DNA from: Caldilinea sp. CFX5
GTDB lineage: Bacteria > Chloroflexota > Anaerolineae > Caldilineales > Caldilineaceae
Length of the DNA: 64,000 nucleotides
NCBI GenBank assembly: GCA_021405325.1
Contig: QWII01000057.1
Span: 74,197 to 138,196 of the forward strand
Reading direction: 5' to 3'
Shown piece by piece: positions 24,965 to 32,056 of this stretch. How positions within the stretch are numbered: position 1 is the first letter of the stretch; each line of letters opens with the position of its first letter. The position numbers were made by a program, and so were the translations under genes. The notes under the pieces were generated by a model. The model was given only the letters and a program-made list of their open reading frames with translations. It did not search any database and was not told where the DNA came from.

Positions 24965-25068
24965 AATGACAATCCTTTCTGTCATGTACCAAGATAGGCA
25001 ATGTTTACAGAAGGATAGCACGGTTGTGTGCAGGCAACCACCCGTTTCTTGCGTTTTTCGGTATGAAT

Positions 25069-25404
25069 TTACTCTGTACTGGCTTTGCTTTGCGCACGCA
25101 AGCTGTCTTCAATGTCAGCCATTGTGTGTAAAAATGCCTGCTCTAAATCAATCTGATAATGGTCAGCCAATACCAGTACCGACCAGAGACAATCGGCCAG
25201 TTCGTGAGCCAGTTTTGCCTTTGCGTCTGGAATTGCGCGTATACCCTCTTGCGCCATAACCAACTTGGCTAAATCGCCGACATCACCGACAAAGCCAAGC
25301 ATAATCTCTTCGTTTGTCCATGAGCGGCCGTAACGACTACGCTCCATTGCGGCATATTGTGCGCGAATGGTTATGGCGCGATGAGCCAATTCTTGCAATT
25401 GCAT
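25069..25404 (-). CDS. MazG-like nucleotide pyrophosphohydrolase
   Basis: 111 residues. The GFVGDVGDLAKLVMAQEG and KLAHELADCLWSVLVLADHY segments carry the acidic residues of the all-alpha NTP pyrophosphatase (MazG/dUTPase) fold, including the ExxD-like metal site. Such enzymes clear non-canonical NTPs. It lies ~30 bases downstream of the epimerase on the same strand. Confidence 0.75.
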   Translation of the reverse strand: MQLQELAHRAITIRAQYAAMERSRYGRSWTNEEIMLGFVGDVGDLAKLVMAQEGIRAIPDAKAKLAHELADCLWSVLVLADHYQIDLEQAFLHTMADIEDSLRAQSKASTE

Positions 25405-25432
25405 GACTTTCTATCCTATTTACGAAAACGAT

Positions 25433-26461
25433 TCATCGCAGATCCGCCAGCAATTCAACCATGCCTTCCCCTGCTTGTTCCCATGCCGCAATGATCCGGT
25501 CATATTCCGGTTCGTTGTCGCTATTTTCTACCCGACCACGCGCATCGAGCCAGGCAACCGTGCGTTGCACCCCATGCTGCCAGGGAATCGTATATTGAAA
25601 GTGCAGATCACGATGGGCAGCGCTGTTGTCAAAGGCGTTGCTATATTGAAAGTTCATTTCGGCCCATGCGCCCAGTTTCGGCACAGCTTTGGCGAGTAAT
25701 GCCGCCGGAATATGCACCAGCGTCGGATCGGGTGCGCCTAAAGCCGCTGCGACTTGTTGATGGTGTTGATCCCAGGTTAAGATTTCTTCACCGGTCACAT
25801 GATAGGCTTGCCCATAGGCTTTGGAGTTGCCGATGGCGTTGACAAAAGCCCGTGCCACATCATCAATGTGACACGATGACCAGAGTGACTGCCCATCATT
25901 GTGGACAATGATCGGTTTGCCTTTGCGGATGCGGTCGACATAGGTGGTGCGTCCACCCAGCGAATGGAGGATGCCGCGACTCTCGCCATAGGTGTACGCC
26001 GGTCGGATGATGGTAACGAGAAAATCACTATCGTTGTGAGCGGCATGGAGAATCTCTTCGCACTCAGCCTTATGATAGGCATAGGCAAAGGTCGGCGAGG
26101 GCTTGCGTTCGGCTTGCTCCGTGATCGGGTAATGGGCTGCCGGTTTGGTGTAGACATCGACGGTGCTGGTGAAGATGTATTGATCGATGCGCCCGCTAAA
26201 GGCGTGAACGACGCTTTCCGCCTCGTCGGGCAGATAGCAACACATGTCGATAACACAATCAAATTCACCGGCCTGCCGCATCTGCTCTTCAAAGTCGGCA
26301 AAGTTGGTGCGGTCGCCGGTAAGCACTTTGACATCATAGGGAATACGAACTTCGGTTTTGCCACGGTTGTAGAGGGTGACATTGTCGGCGCCCCGTTCCA
26401 ATAACAGACGGGTGATCGACGTGCTGATCAGGCCGGTGCCACCAATGAGTAGGATACGCAT
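25433..26461 (-). CDS. NAD-dependent epimerase/dehydratase (extended SDR)
   Basis: 342 residues. The N-terminal Rossmann motif is MRILLIGGTGLISTSITRLL. Then come VIDMCCYLPDEAESVVHAFS, a serine/threonine in YIFTSTVDVY, and a YHKAE motif (FAYAYHKAECEEI) in the place of the SDR YxxxK. This resembles the nucleoside-diphosphate-sugar epimerase group. It acts on a sugar nucleotide or similar substrate in the cytosol. Stand-alone transcription unit with the MazG-like gene behind it. Confidence 0.82.
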   Translation of the reverse strand: MRILLIGGTGLISTSITRLLLERGADNVTLYNRGKTEVRIPYDVKVLTGDRTNFADFEEQMRQAGEFDCVIDMCCYLPDEAESVVHAFSGRIDQYIFTSTVDVYTKPAAHYPITEQAERKPSPTFAYAYHKAECEEILHAAHNDSDFLVTIIRPAYTYGESRGILHSLGGRTTYVDRIRKGKPIIVHNDGQSLWSSCHIDDVARAFVNAIGNSKAYGQAYHVTGEEILTWDQHHQQVAAALGAPDPTLVHIPAALLAKAVPKLGAWAEMNFQYSNAFDNSAAHRDLHFQYTIPWQHGVQRTVAWLDARGRVENSDNEPEYDRIIAAWEQAGEGMVELLADLR

Positions 26462-26507
26462 AGTGAGTCCTTTTGGGTGAATGGGAGCGATTTTGGTATC
26501 AAATCAA

Positions 26508-26921
26508 TTATGGTAAGAAAAGACGGGTGATTCCACGATATAGATCGAGATCCGCTACAATTTCAGCCAGGCTCACAGCGCAACGCCGTCTGTAATGAGG
26601 ATCAGGCAGGACGCGTTTCAGGTTGCCGATCGTTAACACTGGCAAGCAATCATCCGTTGCTAAATGGCGTATGTGAAATTCAAGTGACTCATTACCGTCT
26701 TTCGTGCTGCGGTTTCCAGTCAATAGAATATAGCCTTGTTCTTGGCAGAACTTCCAGACCAAATCGTCATCGGTTGTGTCTGGCAAATCGTAATCGCGAA
26801 ACCACTTTAGCTCCATAGGGACCAGTTCTAGCCAGTCCCCTTGATAACGTAACACATCGAAAATAGCCTGAGCCTGACCTTCACAGTTATGATCACTGAG
26901 AATGATTTGCATCAGCACCAT
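26508..26921 (-). CDS. DUF5615-like PIN-fold toxin of a DUF433 pair
   Basis: 137 residues from ATG 26921 (an alternative ATG at 26912 gives 134). Start VLMQIILSDHNCEGQAQAIF, then DDDLVWKFCQEQGYILLTGN (Asp pair then TGNR), ending DLDLYRGITRLFLP. The early Asp and the ILLTGNR strand fit the PIN-like fold of DUF5615/Mut7-C proteins. It overlaps the end of the upstream DUF433 gene by 29 bases, the usual toxin-antitoxin coupling. Confidence 0.6.
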   Translation of the reverse strand: MVLMQIILSDHNCEGQAQAIFDVLRYQGDWLELVPMELKWFRDYDLPDTTDDDLVWKFCQEQGYILLTGNRSTKDGNESLEFHIRHLATDDCLPVLTIGNLKRVLPDPHYRRRCAVSLAEIVADLDLYRGITRLFLP

Positions 26922-27345
26922 TCTCCTCTTCATTGCGCCAGCGGCGGCGGCTTTCCTCAATTAGTGCTTGAAGCGCAGCACGTTGCGGCGTCATGGGCAG
27001 CGAGCGTTGCTTTTCGCGTTCCGCCGCCAGCGCCCGATAATAGCGTTCACGTTCAGCCTTTTTAATTAAAATCTCTTTCAACTCCGGCTCCAGTTGCGCC
27101 CGATGTTCGTCAATGTAGGCCAACGCCACTTTGACTTGAAAAGGCGATAGATTATAGATATTGCTGATCTCCGAAGGGGTATACCCTTCGTCGTAAGCTT
27201 CCATCACGTCATACACTGAAGAACGGCTTTGGCTGATCATCGGCCCCAAGTCGGTTTCCAGAATGCGAATTACCGATTTGGTGTCGCCGGGGAGACGCCA
27301 CTCTTTGGGCTGGCTTGTTTCTGCTTGCTTGGTTATGCTGTCCAT
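26893..27345 (-). CDS. DUF433-type antitoxin (first copy)
   Basis: 150 residues with AAAGGAG before ATG 27345. The SRSSVYDVMEAYDEGYTPSE stretch followed by ISNIYNLSPFQVKVALAYID is the DUF433 winged-helix signature. A charged helical C-terminus (ILIKKAERERYYRALAAERE) follows and probably binds the toxin. It is a close paralogue of the gene at 27526-27966. Confidence 0.72.
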   Translation of the reverse strand: MDSITKQAETSQPKEWRLPGDTKSVIRILETDLGPMISQSRSSVYDVMEAYDEGYTPSEISNIYNLSPFQVKVALAYIDEHRAQLEPELKEILIKKAERERYYRALAAEREKQRSLPMTPQRAALQALIEESRRRWRNEEENGADANHSQ

Positions 27346-27397
27346 GCCTATGACTCCTTTCAGCCACTCTTCTACTTCTCCGCCAACGCGGCTTCTG

Positions 27398-27548
27398 CTA
27401 CGGCAAATCTAAACGCATCACTCCAGGGTAGCGCTCTAGGTCAGCGACAATGTCAACCAAACGGTGCGCGCACTGTATATTGCAGAACATCAAAGATGGC
27501 TTGCGCCTGACCTTCGTAATTGTAATCACTCAGAATGGTCCGCACCAT
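27398..27548 (-). pseudogene. Internally deleted DUF5615-like toxin (second copy)
   Basis: The remnant opens with ATG 27548 and reads MVRTILSDYNYEGQAQAIFD then VLQY, aligning with the intact toxin start at 26921. It then loses about 90 codons, with a frame change, and resumes as VDIVADLERYPGVMRLDLP before TAG at 27398, matching the intact toxin end (EIVADLDLYRGITRLFLP). Start and end are preserved while the catalytic middle is gone. Confidence 0.7.
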
Positions 27549-27966
27549 TGATCCCCCAGTGCGCACGGCTTTCCTTGATTAGTTTGTTAAGCGCAATGCG
27601 TTGTGGTGTCAGCTTGGCTGGTCGTTGCTTTTCAACTTCAGCAACGAGCGCGCGATGATACTGTTCATTTTCAGCCCGCCTGACCAAGATCTCTTGTAAC
27701 TCCGGCTCTAACTGTGTTCGACGTTCAGCAATGTAAGCCAGCGCCACCTTAACTTGATAGGATGATAGGTTGTAAATGGCGCCAATCTCGGTTGGCGAAT
27801 AGCCTTCATCATAGGCTTCCATCACATCATAAACTGAGGAACGGCTCTCACTAATCAGCGGCCCCGATTCAGTTTCCAAGATGTATATCATGGAAGTTGT
27901 ATCACCGGGGAGGCGCCACTTTTTCACTTGCGTTATGGCGTCTGAGTAATTGACTATGCTTTCCAT
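27526..27966 (-). CDS. DUF433-type antitoxin (second copy)
   Basis: 146 residues from ATG 27966, which has AAGGAGTGG eight bases upstream. It matches the first copy closely: KWRLPGDTTSMIYILETESG, SRSSVYDVMEAYDEGYSPTE, IGAIYNLSSYQVKVALAYIA. Its partner toxin at 27398-27548 is destroyed, so it is now an orphan antitoxin. It may still repress its promoter or neutralise the related toxin at 26508. Confidence 0.72.
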   Translation of the reverse strand: MESIVNYSDAITQVKKWRLPGDTTSMIYILETESGPLISESRSSVYDVMEAYDEGYSPTEIGAIYNLSSYQVKVALAYIAERRTQLEPELQEILVRRAENEQYHRALVAEVEKQRPAKLTPQRIALNKLIKESRAHWGINGADHSE

Positions 27967-28058
27967 ATCGACCACTCCTTCTGTTGTGCATCTTTGATCA
28001 GCTATAGTATAGCACAAACCCGCTTAGTCGTATAGCGCCCAATCGATCTATACTACTC

Positions 28059-28133
28059 TAGGAGTTACGCAGTTGGACAAGACCTGTCAGGTTTCGCAAA
28101 CCTGACAGGTCTTGTCCAACTGCGTAACTCCTA
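28059..28133. mobile_element. 75-bp MITE-like palindrome with 5-bp target duplication
   Basis: Perfect 36-base arms (28059-28094 and 28098-28133) around a 3-base loop. The outer ends are TAGGAGTTACGCAGTTG and the inner part contains ACCTGTCAGGTTT. The element is flanked by direct TACTC copies at 28054-28058 and 28134-28138, a 5-bp target-site duplication. The same ends bound the element at 30066-30162. Confidence 0.75.
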
Positions 28134-28173
28134 TACTCGTTGCAATTTCCACCACGCTGGAATGACTCCTGGC

Positions 28174-28941
28174 TTATTGAGGCCAAACAATCAAATTACT
28201 CGAACATATCTGAAAGCCGACGCGTTCATAAAAAGGGCGAAGACGCTCGCCACTTTGTAACAGCAGATAACCAATACCCTGCTGCTGACAATGGTTTTGC
28301 AGCAACCGTAAAAGTAGACCCCCCATGCCCTGGCCGCGGTGGGCTTCATCAATTTCCACGGCAAACAAACGGCAGTAGTCGCCGAGCACGGCACAGTAAA
28401 CTGACCCCACCAGGGTGTTGTTAGCCATCAGCCAGTAGGGCTGAAATGTTTTGATAAATTGCAACTGTAGGGGCAACACTTGCTGAAAATCAGCGGCATT
28501 GTAAAAGGGTTGTGCTTGTTGCTCGTGTTGATACCAGGCGGTATACTCCTGTATATTCGGGGTATAGAGGGCAAAAGCTGGCGCAACAGTGATTGGGGCG
28601 GCGGTTGCTTGAAAAAAGAGCGCACTCTCCACACGCCAATGGTGGTCAGCCAGTTGCCTCGTCCAGGATGGGTCGGTAGTTACAGACGGGTGCAGATCAA
28701 AGCGCGTTGGTCGATCCAGTTGCCGTGTTTGATGAAGCTGTTCAACTGCCGTGGCGATGGTAAGAAAAGCATTAACACTGGTACACTTAACGCCTACCGC
28801 CCGGTTAAAATCGCCGGCCCAGGGGATTTGCGGGTTGTGGATATGGGTGAAATCAGCGTAAATTGCGGCCATACCGCCGTAGGCGACCGACAAGGCAATT
28901 TCTGAGGCAAGCGATGCGGTTCCCCAATCAGGTAGTGTCAT
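28174..28941 (-). CDS. GNAT-family N-acetyltransferase
   Basis: 255 residues. The C-terminal ~100 residues are a GNAT domain: LMANNTLVGSVYCAVL, the acetyl-CoA loop EAHRGQGMGGLLLRLLQNHC, and LRPFYERVGFQICS. The N-terminal ~140 residues are unassigned (IALSVAYGGMAAIYADF). Its ATG overlaps the stop of an amine-oxidase remnant (ATGA), so it was the second gene of an operon whose first gene is now mostly lost. Confidence 0.75.
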   Translation of the reverse strand: MTLPDWGTASLASEIALSVAYGGMAAIYADFTHIHNPQIPWAGDFNRAVGVKCTSVNAFLTIATAVEQLHQTRQLDRPTRFDLHPSVTTDPSWTRQLADHHWRVESALFFQATAAPITVAPAFALYTPNIQEYTAWYQHEQQAQPFYNAADFQQVLPLQLQFIKTFQPYWLMANNTLVGSVYCAVLGDYCRLFAVEIDEAHRGQGMGGLLLRLLQNHCQQQGIGYLLLQSGERLRPFYERVGFQICSSNLIVWPQ

Positions 28942-29110
28942 AGTTGTCCTCCTAGCACTTCATGCGCCGCCCACCAACCGCTTTCGATGGCGCCGGATTG
29001 GTATCATAGGCGGTTGCTTCACCGGCGAAGACCAGGGCACCATCCCAAAGCGGTTCGTCGCAACGATAGAGCAGTTTGGTTGCTGATTCCAGCCGAAAGA
29101 GGGTTTTTAT
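28938..29110 (-). pseudogene. C-terminal remnant of a flavin amine oxidase, frameshifted
   Basis: In one frame the reverse strand reads FRLESATKLLYRCDEPLWDG then ALVFAGEATAYDTNP. In the next frame it continues GAIESGWWAAHEVLGGQL to a TGA at 28938. The FAGEAT and GAIESG motifs are the conserved C-terminal FAD-binding end of flavin monoamine oxidases. The ~400 upstream residues are absent and a frameshift lies near 28980. Upstream (29110-29190) the sequence is the promoter region of the divergent FAH gene. Confidence 0.6.
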
Positions 29111-29198
29111 CTGTTTGAAATTTATCAGCGATGAATGTATGATGAGTATAGTATCGCACAATTTACAGATAACCAAGCAAACAAGGGAGAACCATGCC

Positions 29199-30038
29199 AT
29201 GAAATTGGTGCTGTTCGATGATTTCAAGTTGGGCGTCCTCCAAGGAGAGAACGTAGTCGATGCGTCAGCGGCTGTGCAGGGGCTGGGGTATCACTCGCCG
29301 CAGGAAATGATGCAGATGCTCATAGTCCAATGGGCAACGCTACAATCACGGGTTGAGGCCGCCATTGCGGGCCAAAGCGGCGTCCCCTTCAGTCAAGTTC
29401 GCATTCGTCCGCCGTTGCCCCGCCCTGGGCAACTGGTCTGTCTGGCCGGTAACTATTTGGAGCCGCAGAAGCCGGAACGGGGTGTCTTTAATGCCTTTCT
29501 CAAGTCGCCCAACTCGGTCATCGGGTTAAATGACACGGTTGAATTATGCCCAGCCGAAGCCACCGTCTTTCACTTTGAACCGGAACTGGCGATTGTCATC
29601 AGCAAACCCGCCAGCCGACTTTCAGCGGCGGAAGCGATGGATCATGTTTTTGGCTATACCCAATTTATCGATGTCTCCTCGCGTGGTCTGCCCGGCGGCT
29701 TTTTCCTGGGCAAATCGTGGCACACCTTTGGGCCGATGGGGCCAGTGGTGGTCACCAAAGATGAGATCCCCGACCCCAACAACCTGAGCATCCAACTCTG
29801 GGTCAATGACGAGTTGCGCCATGACATTTCCACCAAGGATATGGATCGCCACATTCCCGAACTGTTGGCCGAAGTGACCAACGTCCTGCCCCTGGAACCG
29901 GGCGACGTCGTCTCGACCGGCACCCATCACTTTGGCCTCGCTCCCGTGCAAGATGGCGACACGGTGCGCCTGCAAATCGAAAAGCTTGGCCCGGCGCTGG
30001 TCGTCCGCTGTCATGACCCGCTTAAGCGGCGTTGGTAG
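29199..30038 (+). CDS. Fumarylacetoacetate hydrolase family protein
   Basis: 279 residues from ATG 29199 (GGGAG upstream; the frame extends to 29076). The FAH fold is seen in FHFEPELAIVISKPASRLSA, then DHVFGYTQFIDVSSR, GPVVVTKDEIPDPNNLSIQL and EPGDVVSTGTHHFGLAPV. The metal-binding Glu residues lie in EPELA. It hydrolyses or decarboxylates 2-oxo-acid-type substrates, as in aromatic or sugar-acid breakdown. The aldolase at 30223 on the same strand suggests consecutive steps, but a mobile palindrome now separates them. Confidence 0.85.
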   Translation: MKLVLFDDFKLGVLQGENVVDASAAVQGLGYHSPQEMMQMLIVQWATLQSRVEAAIAGQSGVPFSQVRIRPPLPRPGQLVCLAGNYLEPQKPERGVFNAFLKSPNSVIGLNDTVELCPAEATVFHFEPELAIVISKPASRLSAAEAMDHVFGYTQFIDVSSRGLPGGFFLGKSWHTFGPMGPVVVTKDEIPDPNNLSIQLWVNDELRHDISTKDMDRHIPELLAEVTNVLPLEPGDVVSTGTHHFGLAPVQDGDTVRLQIEKLGPALVVRCHDPLKRRW

Positions 30039-30065
30039 TTTTTGATAGGGGGTAGGCAATAAACA

Positions 30066-30162
30066 TAAGAGCTACGCAGTTGCCTGGGAACGCCGGCATC
30101 CTGCCGGCAGGCCGCTAGAGATGGCGCGGGAACCCGTTGGGTGCCCAACTGCGTAACTCCTA
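30066..30162. mobile_element. 97-bp MITE-like palindromic element with 5-bp target duplication
   Basis: Ends TAAGAGCTACGCAGTTG and CAACTGCGTAACTCCTA are the same inverted termini as in the element at 28059 (two mismatches on the left). The core is the GGGAACGCCGGCATCCTGCC block shared with 9576-9684. Direct AAACA copies flank it at 30061-30065 and 30163-30167. Confidence 0.72.
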
Positions 30163-30222
30163 AAACATTGCCTTCCTCTCTACTTTTTATTTCTTCTTCA
30201 AAAATTTAGCAAGGAAGCAAAC

Positions 30223-30999
30223 ATGTATCCCAATCCATTAAAACAGAAAATCAAAGCCGGCCAACTCGTCTTAGGAACGGGGCTGCCGGTCTTTACCCCG
30301 GCCGTTGCCACCCAAACTGCGCAAACCGGCGTCGATTTTCTCTGGATCGACACCGAACACTCACCCTACGGCGCCGAATCGCTGGGGGCGGTGCCGGTTT
30401 TGGTGCGCAACCAGGGGGTGGCGCCAATGATTCGCGTGGCGTGGAATGACCCGCATTTGATCAAAAAGGCGATGGATGTTGGCGCCTCAGCCATCATGGT
30501 GCCGCAGGTGAATACCGCCGAAGAAGCCGCCCGCGCCGTGCAATACACCTTCTACCCGCCCATCGGCCAGCGGGGCATCTCACCCCACTGGCCGATGATT
30601 GCCGGCGAGGATTGGTTCAATGTGATTCGCACCGCCAATGACGAAACGGTACTCATTGTCCAGATCGAAAGCGTCGAGGCATACAAAAATTTGGAGGCCA
30701 TTGCTGCCGTACCAGGGATTGATGTGCTACTGGTGGGGCCGATGGATATGTCGGCGTCGGTGGGCAAGATCACCGATATGCAGTCGCCAGAGGTGCAGAG
30801 CATTATGGAAGAGATTCCGCGCCGGCTGGCCGGTTTGGGCATCATGATCGGCACCACCTTGAGCGATGTCAGTGAAATCCAGCAGAAGTACCGCTGGGGC
30901 TACCGCTTCCTCAATGTGGGCAGCCCCTTGGGCTATGGCCTCAGCGCTGTGAAGCAACACGTCCATACCTTGCGCACCAACCCAACCGGCCAGGGTTGA
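30223..30999 (+). CDS. HpcH/HpaI-type class II aldolase
   Basis: 258 residues. The family signatures are WIDTEHSPYG, MIRVAWNDPHLIKKAMDVGA, IMVPQVNTAEEA, YPPIGQRGISPHW, IVQIESVEAYKN (metal Glu) and GPMDMSASVG (metal Asp). It carries out reversible aldol cleavage of 4-hydroxy-2-oxo acids to pyruvate and an aldehyde. AAGGAAGC precedes the ATG. Together with the FAH-family gene it points to an acid catabolism route. Confidence 0.88.
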   Translation: MYPNPLKQKIKAGQLVLGTGLPVFTPAVATQTAQTGVDFLWIDTEHSPYGAESLGAVPVLVRNQGVAPMIRVAWNDPHLIKKAMDVGASAIMVPQVNTAEEAARAVQYTFYPPIGQRGISPHWPMIAGEDWFNVIRTANDETVLIVQIESVEAYKNLEAIAAVPGIDVLLVGPMDMSASVGKITDMQSPEVQSIMEEIPRRLAGLGIMIGTTLSDVSEIQQKYRWGYRFLNVGSPLGYGLSAVKQHVHTLRTNPTGQG

Positions 31000-31004
31000 G
31001 TTTC

Positions 31005-31043
31005 TTTCCTCTCTGTGGTATCATGGTTGCCACAGAGAGGAAA
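31005..31043. repeat. Hairpin 3' of the aldolase gene
   Basis: 14-base perfect arms TTTCCTCTCTGTGG (31005-31018) and its complement (31030-31043), 11-base loop, six bases after the aldolase stop. Confidence 0.65.
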
Positions 31044-31082
31044 CTGTGATTTGCCGCTGTCGGCATGGATCGGAGCTTTGTC

Positions 31083-32006
31083 ATGACAACCACTCCGTTG
31101 ATAGAACAAGATACGCTGACCAATGGCCCTGTCCATTACGCTAACGGGATTGGCTTGCCAGTAGACGGGTCGTTGACCGAGGGTCACTATGTCTCTGAGG
31201 AACTGTATTGGGCCAGGTACTATGAGCGCGGGGATGTCAGCTATGAATGGAACAACGGTTATTTGGAGGAAAAACCGGTGGCGGATTATGCGCAGTTTTG
31301 TGTTTATCTCTGGTTTTTAGGCTTGATGAAAGATTTTCTCCACGTCCGCCCCATCGGGCGGATGATCGGCCTGGAGATGGGCTTTCGCATGGCGTATCGG
31401 AACCGGGTGGTGATCCGCAAACCGGATCTAGCCGTGGTTCTCAACAGCAATTCGACGCCGCTGCGCGATAAGGACCGTAGTTACCGCGGCATCTTTGATT
31501 TGTGTATTGAGTCACTCTCTGATTCTACCCAGAAAGAAGTGGAGCGGGACACGGTGACCAAGCGCGTGGAATATGCAGCGGCTGGGGTGAAAGAATATTT
31601 TATCCTGGATGAACGACGCAAGGAAACAGCTTTTTACGAGCTAACACCAGGCGGCGTCTATGTGCCGATCAAAGCTGTTGGCGGGGTCATTCACTCCAAG
31701 GTGCTGCCGGGCTTTCGCTTCCGGCTGGCTGATCTGTACCGGTTGCCGGAACCGCCGGCGCTGGTGGCTGATCCGGTCTATGGCGATTTTGTCTCGCCCT
31801 TCTTGCGCGCCGAACGGGAACGGGCAGAACAGGCGCTAGAATTGGCCGAGCAGGAACGCGAACGCGCCGAGCAAGAACATGCGCGGGCCGAAGCGGCCAA
31901 CCAACAACTGCTGCAAGAACGCACACGGGCGGAAGAAGCGTTAGCACAGGCCGCCCGCTATGCTGCGTTGCTCAAGTCGATGGGGGTAGCCGTCGATAGC
32001 GAATGA
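31083..32006 (+). CDS. Uma2/DUF820 family protein with coiled-coil tail
   Basis: 307 residues from ATG 31083 (GGAG seven bases upstream). The restriction-endonuclease-like Uma2 core is VSYEWNNGYLEEKP, VIRKPDLAVVLNS (the PD of PD-(D/E)XK), then FDLCIESLSDSTQKEVERD and the EYAAAGVKEYFILDER strand with E-x-x-I. The C-terminal 70 residues are a charged coiled coil (ERERAEQALELAEQERERAE). The N-terminus aligns throughout with residues 728 onward of the fused gene at 52530, so the two are paralogues. Function is unknown; Uma2 proteins are often considered transposon- or DNA-related nucleases. Confidence 0.8.
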   Translation: MTTTPLIEQDTLTNGPVHYANGIGLPVDGSLTEGHYVSEELYWARYYERGDVSYEWNNGYLEEKPVADYAQFCVYLWFLGLMKDFLHVRPIGRMIGLEMGFRMAYRNRVVIRKPDLAVVLNSNSTPLRDKDRSYRGIFDLCIESLSDSTQKEVERDTVTKRVEYAAAGVKEYFILDERRKETAFYELTPGGVYVPIKAVGGVIHSKVLPGFRFRLADLYRLPEPPALVADPVYGDFVSPFLRAERERAEQALELAEQERERAEQEHARAEAANQQLLQERTRAEEALAQAARYAALLKSMGVAVDSE

Positions 32007-32013
32007 TAGCAGG

Positions 32014-32048
32014 TACACCTGACAGGTTTTGGAAACCTGTCAGGTGTA
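32014..32048. repeat. Short palindrome with the CCTGACAGGTTT core
   Basis: 16-base perfect arms (32014-32029 and 32033-32048) with a 3-base loop. The inner words match the core of the element at 28059, and a degenerate copy lies at 45330-45363. No target duplication is seen. Confidence 0.65.
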
Positions 32049-32056
32049 GGAAATCA

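Noticed and set aside
32014..32048. CCTGACAGG palindrome as a MITE insertion
   Set aside because: No matching 5-bp direct repeats flank it and the TAGGAGTTACGCA ends are absent.
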